DNA of 64,000 nt from Deroplatys truncata (Eukaryota; Arthropoda; Insecta; Mantodea; Mantidae), in NCBI GenBank assembly GCA_030765065.1, contig CM060980.1, positions 60,744,364-60,808,363 of the forward strand, in the 5' to 3' direction. Both the position numbers and the translations under genes were made by a program. A model generated the notes under the pieces. It was given only the letters and a program-made list of their open reading frames with translations, did not search any database and was not told the origin of the DNA. Below are positions 1-10,834 of this stretch, piece by piece (position 1 is the stretch's first letter; every line of letters starts with the position of its first letter).

Positions 1-602
1 TTGTTGCTATGTGCAGCATTCAATTTTCTTCGCATGTCCAGGACATAAAAAAGAAATGACGAATTCCCACTTGAGAAAAAGTGTATTGAAAAATTCAAAT
101 AAATAACAAGGAATATCTCGAAAATGGCTCCCTTGACAAAAAAATGCATGGGACATAAATTGTTTATTTTAACGAGATCTACATTTTTGTGAAATAAAAG
201 TTTGTCTATCTATTACGGTTTACTAGTTATGCAAAAGTCCTCTTCAGAATGAAGACAAATTTTGGGGACATTCCCAGAAAATTCAAGATATAAATTTCAA
301 TTACCATGAATACATATGATATTTTAATCAAAATCGTTAGAGCCAGCTTTGAGAAAATCAAAATTGTCGAAAACTTTTTCATGTAAAGTATAGTCTAGAT
401 TGGGGGAATTTTCTTGAAAATCTGCGTGTCGCATTCTTGGAAATACTATACTCAAATACCAAGTTTGGTATTTATCGACTTTTCGTTTTTAAGTTATGCA
501 AAGACACACACATTTGGATTCAAGGCACCTCAAAAGAAATCTCGGTATGGAATGTTTGGTCGAATGCAATACTTCCCCTACTTACTATACGTATTAGAGA
601 AA
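1..602 (-). repeat. R850 repeat, copy cut by the window start
   Basis: This is a dispersed, non-coding AT-rich repeat recognised by comparing copies within the window. Shared landmarks here are the segment with TTTTAATCAAAATCGTTAGAG, the phrase ACCAAGTTTGGTATTTA, the CA-rich tract, AAATCTCGGTAT, and the end CTTCCCCTACTTACTATACG followed by AGAGAAA at about 602. The first part of the unit lies outside the window. Strand is a convention: plus copies begin with TTTCTCTAC. Open frames in it differ from copy to copy, so I do not treat them as genes. Confidence 0.8.
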
Positions 603-612
603 GTAAAAATAG

Positions 613-1250
613 AAGTAGCTAGCAAGTTATTTCCCTTAAGTTATTTACTTTAATTAAGCTGTTTCTGTATTTTAACATTTTTCCCGTTACTCGCTATTTT
701 TAGTAATTTATGGGAGCTAACCCATTATCGTCATATGGTATCTCACCCTACCCTTCACACAACGTTCAGCGCCTCTGCGTCACAATGTCTCAATAATGTG
801 GGCTACTAGAACAAAATCTCTCCTTTTATATGAAAATGCCACGACGCGCAAATTCGCGCCAATAATTCTAACGACAGTTTTCATTGATGCTTTACATAGT
901 ATTGTATGAGAGTTCAATCGCTCGTATTTCTGCTGTCAGCTTCTTGGTGTCATGTTTGGAGTAGACAGATTCCATTGTTTTCTTACCTTATAAATCCAAT
1001 CTGCCTACTTGTAAGAAAAGAATACTTTATTAAATAAAATTTAAGCAGTGGGTCAATTTTCACAAAATCCCGAAAAACACAAAATGAAAAAAAATTTAAG
1101 TAAAACTTTCCAAAATCATATATCTCCACCTCTTTCAGAGCTCGGCCCTCTCTCTCATACAAACTGTCATTTCTACAAGTCCCTGTGCTGCTACTGGTAT
1201 CTTTGAGAATTACATGCTATTTCTGTATCTTTCCCTCGTCGGTCCTCTCT
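613..1250. other. Unassigned AT-rich sequence
   Basis: No coding signal, tRNA-like head or repeat shared with the rest of the window was seen here. It is low-GC sequence with short homopolymer runs. Confidence 0.5.
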
Positions 1251-1255
1251 TTTAT

Positions 1256-1636
1256 ATAGGGTAGTTGAATTATATTCGAACCCACTCGCGACCTCTCTCT
1301 ACTGCGCGAGACAGCCGGCAGTCGCCGGCGAAATTACGCCGACAGAGGCGGACTAAAATCCTTACCTTATAATAGATGCTGTTGTTATTTATGGAGTTCT
1401 TTAAAAGATAAAGTGTATCGTTTCAATCCTCGCACACTACAGGAACTTAGAGAAAACATTGTGTAGGAAACCACAAGAATTCCTGCTGCTGAGCTTCGGA
1501 ATGCAAGCGAGAATATTTACACGAGATATGCGGCCTGTTTGAGAACAGAAGGCGTAATTTCCCCGGCGACTGCCGGCTGTCTCGCGCAGTAGAGAGATGC
1601 CGCGAGTGGGTTCGAATATAATTTAACTACCCTATA
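1256..1636 (+). mobile_element. Internally deleted DNA transposon with 85-bp inverted ends
   Basis: Positions 1256-1340 and 1551-1636 are near-perfect reverse complements. Both arms contain GGGTAGTT, TTCGAACCCACTCGCG and GCCGGCAGTCGCCGGCG, in opposite orientation. The arms begin TATAGGG, which would fit a TA target site as in Tc1/mariner elements, although the flanks do not prove it. The roughly 210 bases between the arms carry the C-terminal end of a transposase. The outline is that of a transposon that lost most of its gene and kept both ends. The word CCCTGTGCTGCT lies on both sides (about 1183 and 1668), so a wider duplication may exist. Confidence 0.75.
1388..1560 (+). pseudogene. Transposase C-terminal remnant (DDE, mariner-like group)
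   Basis: One frame reads LWSSLKDKVYRFNPRTLQEL, then RENIV, a TAG stop, then ETTRIPAAELRNASENIYTR and YAACLRTEGVI. This is the usual tail of insect DDE transposases, in which the last catalytic acidic residue lies in a DFFLWG-like block followed by LKDKVY, NP.TL.EL and a final helix. The catalytic residue itself and everything upstream are missing. The reading frame runs into the right inverted arm. The same tail, from a related but distinct family, occurs at 45351-46330. It cannot make an active enzyme. Confidence 0.7.
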
Positions 1637-1639
1637 CAA

Positions 1640-2040
1640 GCTCTTACTTTTACCAACCCCCTGTGCTGCTAAAATCCAGATGCTAATTACTTTACTTGCT
1701 AGCCGCTTTTCCAAATTTACCATTTTTATTCCATATATAGTTATAATGTTATATTACGTGTTATATAATAATATTTAAAATATTTCTGTTATATACACTG
1801 TTCTATTTTCTTATTTTCCCCTCTTTACTATATATTCTTTGCTATTTGTTTCCCTTCCAGTTTATTACCATATCTGATTACATAAATTACAGTCGCTTGT
1901 GCGTTGATTATGGGGTGGGTGTTCTCCTACACTTGACACTATATTGTAAATGCTTATGCCGTTTTAATCTGTTACAATCTGTCCTCAGGTTTGAAGTAGT
2001 GTTGTTTAAATCACTAAACATCACTGGTCAGGATTTTAAC
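1640..2040. other. Unassigned AT-rich sequence
   Basis: Short T-rich stretches and no recognisable element. It borders the GC-rich ORF1-like block that begins near 2045. Confidence 0.45.
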
Positions 2041-2097
2041 AACCAAGGTTAAGAAGGTTCAAAGGCTTTTCCGCTTCGAGCTCTCCTCCAAGCAACA

Positions 2098-3180
2098 TGG
2101 GAAGAAAGAAGACAGCCGCAGCCTCCAAGCTTTCTCCCCATGAGGTAGCCACCACCGCAACCGATGAGGAAGAACAGTTCCTGCCTCTTCACCGCCGCTA
2201 GCCGAAGCGCCCAGCGCCATCTCTCCAGCCAACGCAGCCAGCCACACGCCGCTGAACCGCGTGCCTGCACGCTACTCCGCTACTCCGGAGTCGGCGGCCA
2301 AGGCGACAAGAATTCGGAACAACAGAGGTCAAACATCGCTGGTCCGACTCACCTTCATGGACGAGGACGAATACTTGGCGGCCCTGGGCGCAGAACTGCC
2401 CTTGTTAGGACAAAACCTGTCGCTCGAGGCCAGCCGCAGTGTGCGCCCAACACCATGCCACCCTGCTCCCTATACGGGCATACAGACACTTCATGTGACG
2501 CCGCTCACCGCTGCCACTATAGTAGCAACGGGACTCTCACCGCCGACTGCAGAACACACGAGACTTAACCCATCGCCACCGCTTCTGCGCCTCCTGCGGG
2601 GGCAATGGGCACTTCACCGGCCAGGACGTCTGCCCACTCTACCCACGTAGAGCATCGCCGATCAACTCCATCTTCACGACACCGCAGAACAAGTTCGACA
2701 CCTCTCAACTAGAGCACCAGTTGGCGAACGCCAACGCGCTAGTTGAGCAGAACACAGCCAGCAACAACAGCATCCTTGAAGCAATTCAGGACCTTTACGC
2801 AGAGTTGCTGGACTTATCTAGCCGCCTCACCGCACTTGAAGAGGAGTTCACCACACAGTTCACCTCCATCACTGGCAACATAATCACAAAGCACGCGAAC
2901 ACCACCAACGAATTGGATACAACCATCAAACGCATTGTTTGAATGGGAAATGACTACCTACGTGATAGGATCGCAGACCATGCAAACAGAGTAATAGGAC
3001 TCTCCAGCCCGACATCACGACACCTCCAAGAGAACCACATCACCACTACAAACGTCAACACAATCCAGAACTCCCTGGGTACACACCGAATGCCCGGAGG
3101 TGACAGGCCCGGGTACGGAGCATACATGTCCTGTTACATCACCACCGTTCATAGGGCTTTGGCCATGGCAAATACCTAAC
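2098..3180 (+). pseudogene. GC-rich retroelement ORF1/gag-like remnant with zinc knuckles and coiled coil
   Basis: This stretch is much richer in G and C than its surroundings and reads as one protein broken over several frames. A start at 2098 gives MGRKKTAAASKLSPHEVATT before a stop at the frame break near 2200. A second frame runs from about 2200 to 2450 and holds LVRLTFMDEDEYLAALGAEL. A third has the cysteine/histidine cluster CSLYGHTDTSC at about 2463. After another shift HRFCASCGGNGHFTGQDVC (about 2580-2640) gives a CX2CX4HX6C knuckle. From 2721 to 2940 there is a predicted coiled coil (LYAELLDLSSRLTALEEEF), ended by TGA. A further open stretch starts at 2943. Zinc knuckles with a coiled coil are typical of ORF1 or gag RNA-binding proteins. 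Which clade is unclear, and no RT follows. It abuts the reverse-oriented LTR at 3343. Confidence 0.45.
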
Positions 3181-3317
3181 CACCACTGCGGAGCACTCCG
3201 CCACTTCATAGTAATCACCCACAAACAGCGGGTTTGCTTCGGCGGTACCAGCCACCATTTGAAGTAGGTGTTGTATTGTGTTCACGTATGGAAAAGCCGA
3301 TTTGAAAATATATTTTA

Positions 3318-4191
3318 TTATTAGCACGTATGGATGCCAATTTGAGAAAGGTTAATTTTATGGTGGTGTTGTATTGTATTTCAACTGTTCGGGAGCCGAA
3401 CACTTGAAGTAGTTGCCACCGTATGTATGGTACCCGCTTTCCGGTAGCCTTCGCCCCGAATATATTTGCAGCTGGCCTGTTTCTTTAAATATTATATATT
3501 TATGTTTGCCTCGACTGCGTCAGTATTTGTTAGAGACACGTTTCTCTTAGCAGGTTTGTGGTGCAACAAGAATGTAGGCTTACAAAGATTATAATTTTAC
3601 TTCACTCCTTTTATTAATGCTTGACACGATTTAAATAACACTTCACTGATATATAGAGCTGTGAGATTCTTTTTATTAATTACACTTTGAACAAGTAAGC
3701 TTATTTTTCGTCTCACATGAATACGTATTAAATCTCTCGAGGACACTTTTTGCGTCTAATTAGGAACACTGTTTGCAGGCAACTGAATAGATTTCAACCG
3801 TCTAAACTTGTAAATTTCTGTATTTCAAGTCTCTGATTGGCTAATCCTACTCCAATAGAATACCAGCATTTAACTAAATCTTTTTCTTGTTGTTGATTGC
3901 CTATTTTTATAAACTGCCACTAAAATTACATTATTGCTGTTTAACTTTGTTACTCATTATTGCCTCAAGGTTACCTCATTGTTAGCAACTTTTGACCTAT
4001 TTCTCACAGCTCCTATATTATTAAACTACGTAATGTATTCACATAACATTATTACACATGGATACAATAATATAAGCATATTACATTTCACAAATTATTA
4101 CACATACATATTGCTTTAAGGCAGGCTGTTAATCAATTTATATATTATATAATTAGACTGAAATCATTTAAGTGTTAAAAATACTGTCTCA
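3318..4191 (-). mobile_element. LTR (solo or truncated) of the gag-bearing LTR family, with primer-site remnant
   Basis: Read on the minus strand, it starts at 4191 with TGAGACAGTATTTTTAACAC and ends at about 3343 with TTTCTCA, matching the LTR at 43897-45001 along its length. Shared landmarks include GCATATGC/TATTATTGTA words, AATGTAGGAGCTGTGAGAAA, GACGCAAAAAGTGTCCTCGAG, GACGCAG.CGAGGCAAACATA and the GGCGAAGGCTACCGGAAA block. Beyond the end (3328-3340) comes TTGGCATCCATACG, a degraded primer-binding-site-like sequence, so more than a plain solo LTR is present. Confidence 0.75.
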
Positions 4192-4419
4192 CATTTTCAC
4201 CATTATATCCCATTTAATAGCTCCATTAAATCCTTTCTATTCTTCTTCCTTTTTCCTTCCTAACACCCATATATTCTTGTTTTTTCTTAAACCTTTATTC
4301 CTGTCCCCCCAAAAAGGTTCAAGTCCCCACCCTAATACAAATAAATATATTTCGAAATGACGGGATCGGACCATATGAAATAAAACTGGCCTAAGTGTGG
4401 TAGAAATCTGTTTTCTATA

Positions 4420-4911
4420 CGAAGTAAAAGAAGGATATGAACAAATGGTATGGCACTACACCAAATATTCAACACCGCGATACCGGAAACACGCGTTTTG
4501 AGGCTCCCTGAGTAATAGAACAACATTTTTAAGAAAATGTCCATGATATGTGCGTGTGAACAGAATAGCTCACAAACGAGAAGTCATTTAAATACTAAAC
4601 TTGGTATTTAAGTTCAGCATCTTCCAAGGATACGACACGATGATTTTCAAGAACGTTCTCCAGTCCAAAGTACCCTTTAAAGGAAAACAATTCGTATTGT
4701 TTTATTTTCTCAAAAACGACTATAATGATGTTGATTAAAGTACCATATGTTTAAGTTACTTACCTAACAATTAAAATGCATGTATCAAATTTTCAGAAAA
4801 TAGCCTGTGAAGTCCTCTTCATTCTGAAAGAGTTTTTATAAGTAGTAAACCTTAAGAGATCGAGTAAATGTTATTGCAGTAATAAGTAGATCTCGTTAAA
4901 GCACACAATTT
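4420..4911 (+). repeat. R850 repeat, partial copy
   Basis: The start is degraded (CACCAAATATTCAACACC, CGATACCGGAAACACG). The GTGTGTGAACAG, ACTAAACTTGGTATTTA, TTTTCTCAAAAACGACT and CATATGTTTAAG landmarks follow in order. The copy stops near 4911 in the CACAATTTATGG segment, where an oppositely oriented copy takes over. Confidence 0.75.
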
Positions 4912-5395
4912 ATGGCTTTGAAATTCCAACACCTTGCATGATCACGAGAAAAACTAATAGCGCCTTGCCACCAGCAAAATAAGAATTTCAAAATTCAAAG
5001 CAATACCATAGAATATCTCTAGAATGACTAACGCTACAAAAATTATTTGCCATAAATTGTGTGCTTTAAGAGATCTACATGTCTTGTGTAGTAAAATTTT
5101 GTCTATTTCTTATGATTTACCAAATTATTACACAAAAGTAAATCAGAATGAAGAGAACTTCACAGGCTATTCTCAGAAAATTCAAGACAAGCATTTTATT
5201 TGTCATGAAAATATTTAACATATATTGTATTTTAGTCAACATCGCTAGAGTAATTTTTGAGAAGATCAAAAATAACGAAAGGTTTACCTTATAAAGGGTA
5301 GTTTGATATGCAGTTTTCTTGCAAAACATTGTGTTATCTTTGGAAGATACAGAACTTAAATTGCAAGTTTTGCATTTATCGGACTCTTCATTTTG
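4912..5395 (-). repeat. R850 repeat, partial copy in opposite orientation
   Basis: It begins within the unit at the CATGATCACGAGAAAAACTA landmark and runs through CAAAATTTTGTCTATTTC, TCTCAGAAAATTCAAGAC and AAAGGGTAGTTTGATATG. It ends around 5395, where a full plus-oriented copy starts. Most of the 5' part and the CA-rich tract are absent. Confidence 0.75.
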
Positions 5396-6270
5396 ACTTT
5401 CTCTACTACGTATAGTAAGTAGGGGAAGTATTGTATTCCACCCAAAAATTCGATACCGAGATTTCACCGGAAATACATGTTTTGAGACCCCCTGAATCCA
5501 AAAAAAGCATTTTTGGAAACATGTCCGTGTGTGTGTCTGTCTGTGTGACTGTGTGTCTGTGTGTCTGTGTGTCTGTGAACAGCATAACTCAGAAACGAAC
5601 AGTCGGATAAACACCAAACTTGGTATTTAGGTTCAGTATCTTCCAGAGATGCGACACGAAGGTTTACAAGAAAATCCCCCCACCCCAGGATACCCTTTAC
5701 ATGGAACATTTTTCGAAAATTTTAATTTTCTCAAAAATGGCTCCAAGGATTTTGATTAAAATATCATATGTGTAAGATATTTTTATGAGAAATTAAATGT
5801 ATATCTCGAATTTTCTGGGAATGTCTCCAAAAGTATTCTTTATTGTGAACGACTTTTGCATAACTGGTAAACCATAAGAGATAGACAAAATGTTACTACA
5901 CAAAAAATGTTGATCGCGTTAACATACACAATTTATGTCATATACATTTTTTTTGTTGAGTGAACCGTATTCAAGATATTACTTGTTATTCCCTTAAATT
6001 TTCCAATACTTATACTTTTTCTCAAATTCGTTATTTATTTTTTATGTCCTTGAGATGCAATGAGATTGGAATGCGCCGCATAGCAACCAACGCTTAAAAG
6101 ATTTGACTATCGCTTATAACCTACCATATTCCCTTGCATCTACAAGAAATTTAGCAATAAGATTGACATCTCGATATCTCCATTAACATGAAGCATATGG
6201 AGAATAAACGTTTGTAATAATAGATTGTACAAGAGTAGAGAAAGTCATGTGAGTGTAGCACATCAGATTT
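5396..6270 (+). repeat. R850 repeat, near-complete copy
   Basis: This is one of the best copies. It opens with ACTTTCTCTACTACGTATAG (5396) and closes with AGAGTAGAGAAAGTCATG (about 6231-6250) followed by the shared tail CACATCAGATT. The 11-mer ACTTTCTCTAC near the start and its reverse complement GTAGAGAAAGT (6235-6245) near the end form short subterminal inverted repeats. It contains an imperfect TG/TCTG tract at 5527-5577. No conserved ORF was found. Confidence 0.85.
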
Positions 6271-6278
6271 TTTTTAGT

Positions 6279-6415
6279 TATGCTGCCAAAAAACACAGAC
6301 ACATACACAAACACACATGAACCTTTTTTCTAGAAAATGCTTTTTGGGTTCAGGGTGCTTCAAAACATGTATTTCGTGAAATATCAATACCGAATTTTTT
6401 GATAGAATACAATAC
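6279..6415 (-). repeat. R850 repeat fragment
   Basis: A short piece with the CA-rich tract, AAAATGCTTTTTGGGTTCAG, CAAAACATGTATTTC and ACCGAATTTTTTGATAG, i.e. only one end of the unit in minus orientation. It directly follows the full plus copy and forms a tail-to-tail junction. Confidence 0.65.
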
Positions 6416-6499
6416 TCCACTTCAAGTACCTAGAAGAGAAACCAAACATCTCAACTGTCGACATTACATTATCTTATATAAAAAAAATTCAATTGTATT

Positions 6500-6790
6500 C
6501 ATGTATTTGCATCGAGTGAGGTGGCACCGTGATTACGCGTACAATGCACATTCCAACCTTCGTGGCCCACCGAAGGTTTTCTTCGGGGCTTTCCTCGGTC
6601 GCTAGACGAATGCTGTGTTGGATAATTTGATCCGCGAATTTTCCTATCATCCCTTTCATCACTACATTTCATTTCCTTCTTCTTCACCGCCATACCAGGC
6701 ATGAGCTGGTCACCCATGCTGGATATGCTATGATCCAGTTTGCTTGCTTCTCGAGCTACTGAACTACACATTGTCTTTGCTTTTGCTGTA
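6500..6790. repeat. GC-richer fragment, probably an old repeat
   Basis: The segment around CGAAGGTTTTCTTCGGGGCT and the clause GTGAGGTGGCACCGTGATTA look like pieces of a retroposon rather than unique DNA, but I found no second copy in the window and cannot name the family. Confidence 0.25.
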
Positions 6791-7890
6791 CAGAATTGGT
6801 TTATAGTCTGTTTTACCCTGTCCTTTATGATAGACCATAAATGCGGGAGGCTGTTATTGTTTCAGTAAATAAACACGTAACTTTGTATTCAGTGAAAACA
6901 ATATATTATATTACTTAAGAAAGCTGAATATTTATTTATTCCTTTACGGTCCTATTTTTTAAGTAATTTAAAATTTACTTTAGTTTTTCCTCAATTCTGT
7001 GACGTTAACTCGTGATACAGAAGAATATTTCTAGCGAAACAAATCAAGTACCTACATTTCTTCAGGTCTGAGTTCTATCAAAGCCAGTGACCCAATTGCA
7101 AAAGCTCTCCTCGCGAGCAAAGAGTGATGGAATGCTCGGCATCCTGCTAGAAAATGAACCTCACGCTTCGCGAAACGCTACGGTCATTGCAAACCCCCTA
7201 AGTCAGCGATTTTAGGTCACTCACTCTTTGTGAGACGATGTGGTCGTTCAATCCTTTGACGTGGTTCGAATGTCGTCCTTTGATGGGCGAGACGGTGGTT
7301 GGTTACGTCACGGACTTCCCCGACCATCCATTCACTCATTTTCGGTACAGCGCACTTTCCACTTCTTTGATCCCGGTAAATGAAGTGATTGCATAAAAAC
7401 GCGCTTGCTTCAAACACCGCTCGGTGAAGAACTGATTAGCAATTTATATTAAAATGCAGAAGAGGACTTAATGAGCTTTGCTGAGTTAATGCGAGATAAA
7501 CAGAATTAGCTAACAACATGTTATGCTGCTAACATAACTGTATAATGGGTTTAGAATTACACGCTTATATCATCAGACAAAACACTGAAGGGTAATTAAT
7601 TGCTTTGCTGGAGTATATTAGGTTATATCTGTTGAAAACGGAACCCAAAAGACTACACTTTAAAACGACGTGTGAGAGTATGAGCCGCAATTTACACTCT
7701 GTATTGGAAGTGGACTCAAAGAAAGCTTCTGTATCATTTTTTATGGTCATTGTGATATTTTATTTACACTACGACAGGCCACTTTCCACCAATAGAAAGG
7801 AAGCAAACGTTTTAAATAATCATGGATATCAAATAATAATAAAATAATAATAATAATAATAAATTGAAAAAATGAATTGTTTCGTTGTTA
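6791..7890. other. Unassigned sequence with a moderately GC-rich core
   Basis: At 7080-7440 composition is closer to balanced, with several CpG words, but no protein similarity is visible in any frame. A TAA-rich microsatellite lies at about 7836-7862 beside the LTR that follows. Confidence 0.4.
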
Positions 7891-7894
7891 TTTG

Positions 7895-8825
7895 CACCAC
7901 GCTTTGGGCGTCAATTTGAAGTAGTTTGTATTGAAGTAGTTGTATTATATTTCAACTGTTGGGGAACCGAACTTGTAGTAGTTGCAACTGCACGTATAGT
8001 AGTTTCCGGTAGCCTTCGCCCCAAATATACCTTCAGGTGGGCTTTGCCCCAACTTTAAAAAAATATTAAATTTGTAATTTGACTGATTCTTTAAGTATTA
8101 AATATTTATGTTTGCCTTGGCTGCGTCAGTATTATTGTTACAGACACGTTTCTCTTAGCAGGGTTGTAATGCGACAAGAATGTAGGCTTACACAGATTAT
8201 AATTTTACTTCACTCCTTTTATTAATGCTTGATACGAGTTAAATAACACTTTACTGATATAGAGAGAGAGAGCTGTGAGATGTTTTTATTAAATACTTGC
8301 ACTTTTTAATACGTAAACTACTTTCGTCTCACACGAAAACGTATTAAATCTCTCGAGGACACTTTTTGCGTCTGGTTAATAACGCTGTCTGCAACCAACT
8401 GAGTTCAGAATTTGTAAATGTTTCTCCTTTTCAGTTTCTGATTGGCTAATCCTTCTCCAATAGAATACCTACATTTTCTAAAGCTTTTTCTGGTTGTTGA
8501 TTGGCTATTTTTATGAACTGTTACAACATTATTGTTGCTCCAAGAATCAGAAGTAGTATTGTTAAACTCTCAAACTCATTATTTCCTCAAGGTTACCTCA
8601 TTGTTAGCAATTTTTTATCTATTTCTCAGAGCTCCTACATTATTAAATTACGTAATATATTCACATAACAGTATTGAACATGTATACAATAATATAAGCA
8701 TATGCAATGTCTATTATATACATTTTACAAATTATTACATACACATATTGCTTCAAGGCGGACTGTTATTGAATTTATATTTATAATTAGACTGAAATTA
8801 TTTAAGTGTTAAAAGTACTGCCTCA
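7895..8825 (-). mobile_element. LTR (solo or truncated) of the gag-bearing LTR family, with primer-site remnant
   Basis: On the minus strand it begins at 8825 with TGAGGCAGTACTTTTAACAC and ends at 7917. It shares all blocks of the 43897 LTR, including the pair of near-duplicate phrases around GGGGCAAAGCCCACCTGAAG and TTTGGGGCGAAGGCTACCGG. At 7895-7915 the minus strand continues with TTGACGCCCAAAGCGTGGTG. That resembles the lysine-tRNA-type primer site TGGCGCCCAACGTGGGGC. No internal coding region remains. Confidence 0.78.
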
Positions 8826-9849
8826 AAATATTTATCATAGGTGATCTCACGAGAGGTTCCGAATTTATCTGAGGATACTCGTAGCCTTGAATGGGATTTA
8901 TTAAAACTATACCATGAATAAATAATAATTACTTCCTTTTATTGTTCAAAATCAAAACACCATTGTTTCAGCTGTCAGATCATGCGGTACTAAATGAATG
9001 AACAATCGGCTGTCTTACGGAATACTAACCAATACTACTAACAAAAACATTAACCTCTTAAGTCAAGATAAGCTAAAATCAGAACACAAAGACAAATGTT
9101 TCGAACATGCTTTGCTTGGAAACTGACTGAATGTGTATTGATTTAAATAATTTTCATAGTTGAACGTTGAAGGAACCTAACAGTTTTCGACAATGGAAGG
9201 TGAATTGGATTGGACTAAAGTGGATGTTGAGGTAATAGGATTTCGCAATTTCTCCAGATCTGTTGAATGATGAGATGGATATCGTAGCCTATCAATCGCT
9301 GCATACTGATTCTATTACGTTTCAGTAACGAACTGACGTTTTTCGATTAAATCGTATTCTTGCAAGCATACCACAAATTAAACGCGTAATTGGTGGATAT
9401 TCAAGGAATTGTTAAACGTTGTTGATCGATATCAAATACGTGATTTATGAATGGAATAGTCGCTACAAACTTATCGTTCTGGTTTAATCACCTGCCCAGT
9501 TTTTGTTCTAATAAAATTTTCCAGAAGATGAAATGCAATGGCTGGTCGTAATCAAGCTTAGATATATGTTTTCAGCTGTGGCTTTTAAATTACTGACTAT
9601 TCCAACCACCTTAATTAACATTCAGATTTAACTTAAATTTTATTTTTCTTCTTTACTTCTTATACGTTTGAGGCTAGGCATACTATTATTTCCATTGTTT
9701 GTATTAACTCATGTAAACCAATACTTATTTGTTTTTAAAAAGCCAAAAATTGCATTTGAAAGTATGTGCAACTATTTTGCTCCTTCAAGTGATCACATTA
9801 GCTATTATTTACACATTTTAAGGTCTAGATCATTATTCCACCTATTCTT
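8826..9849. other. Unassigned AT-rich sequence
   Basis: No recognisable coding or repeat signal. The part near 9600-9849 may hold a further decayed stretch of the minus-strand LINE that begins at 9850, but the frames are too broken to assign. Confidence 0.4.
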
Positions 9850-10831
9850 TCTTTACTAAGATCATTATTCCTCCAGTCTACAGACTTCCTGTTGGATCTT
9901 AGAGTTAGAGAACAGTTACTATGATATGAGGAAAATAGTGGAATCCTGTAATTGGTCAGATACCACCTCTACATCACATATATTCCTAATAGTTGGTTTA
10001 ACAGACGTTGAAATTCCGTCTAAGGTCTCCGCATAGCACTTCCAGTTGGTTTTTCTTGGATTCCGGTATAATACCGATGGTTTATCAGCCTGCGCTGATT
10101 TGCAATCTCATGTACCGGTGGTCTAAGAGGGACGGTTCATCAGACACATACCAGTTCCCAACCTGAGCTGCTATATGGGAAGATCCGAAGGTAATGTCTA
10201 TAACCTCTTTCCGTCTCTGAGTAATAAAAGTAGGTTCATCACAACATATAATAATTACTTTTTTAGATATTATATAATCCAGTAAAGACTCACCTCACTT
10301 GTTTGTGTTGGTGCTGCCCCACACAGTGTGATGTGCATTTGCGTCAGCTCCAAAAATAATCTGCAAGTTTTGTTGCCCGTAGAAGGTTTTCAGTTCAGCC
10401 AGCTCTTCAGAGGATGGCAGACTTAGTAAGCCATACGGCGGTAAGCCGAGGATAACACAATGTTCTTCATGCTCCTGCTTGTGACAAGTCAATCTTGCCG
10501 CTACTAGGTCTCTGCGATAGAATTCCCATGGGGTAAGAAATTTTAAGTATTGTATAACAAATATGAAAGTCCTTACATTTCCGAAGTGAGTATCATATAT
10601 TAACTTACTTCTGAGGTTGGTTAGCCCTGATACTCTGCCCTTGATAAGCCAAGGTTCCTGTATCAGGGTTCCTCCAAAATCTCTTCTCGCCAGGAGTTTT
10701 TGTAAAGAGGCCGAAGCTCCTTTCTGTGTTGAATATTTATCTCTATTACCTTCAACATCTTCAGGTTTTGCTTTCGGTTCTATTACTCTGAAGGTTAGTT
10801 GATTGAATCCCAGACAGCGTTTAAAATCCAT
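9850..10831 (-). pseudogene. LINE ORF2 remnant: AP endonuclease and start of the RT region
   Basis: The frame starts with ATG at 10831 and runs 178 codons. It contains LIQEPWLIKGRVSGL (the catalytic-glutamate block QEPW of APE-type endonucleases) and ADANAHHTVWGSTNTN (the GDxNAHH-like metal-site block). An in-frame TGA at about 10295 follows NTNK; the same frame then continues with GESLLDYIISKKVIIICCDE, EVIDITFGSSHI and YVSDEPSLLDHRYM, the end of the endonuclease (SDH-type motif) in I/Jockey-group LINEs. After another shift RNPRKTNWKCYAETLDGI and a short tail up to about 9850 match the linker before RT. No RT motif is left. The protein would nick target DNA for reverse transcription; this copy is dead. 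Confidence 0.85.
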
Positions 10832-10834
10832 TTT

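Noticed and set aside
5117-5617. 166-codon open frame on the minus strand
   Set aside because: It spans the junction between two R850 copies and its Thr/His repeats come from the TG microsatellite.
6499-6771. 90-codon minus-strand open frame
   Set aside because: Sits on a GC-richer repeat-like fragment, with no domain and no supporting splice sites.
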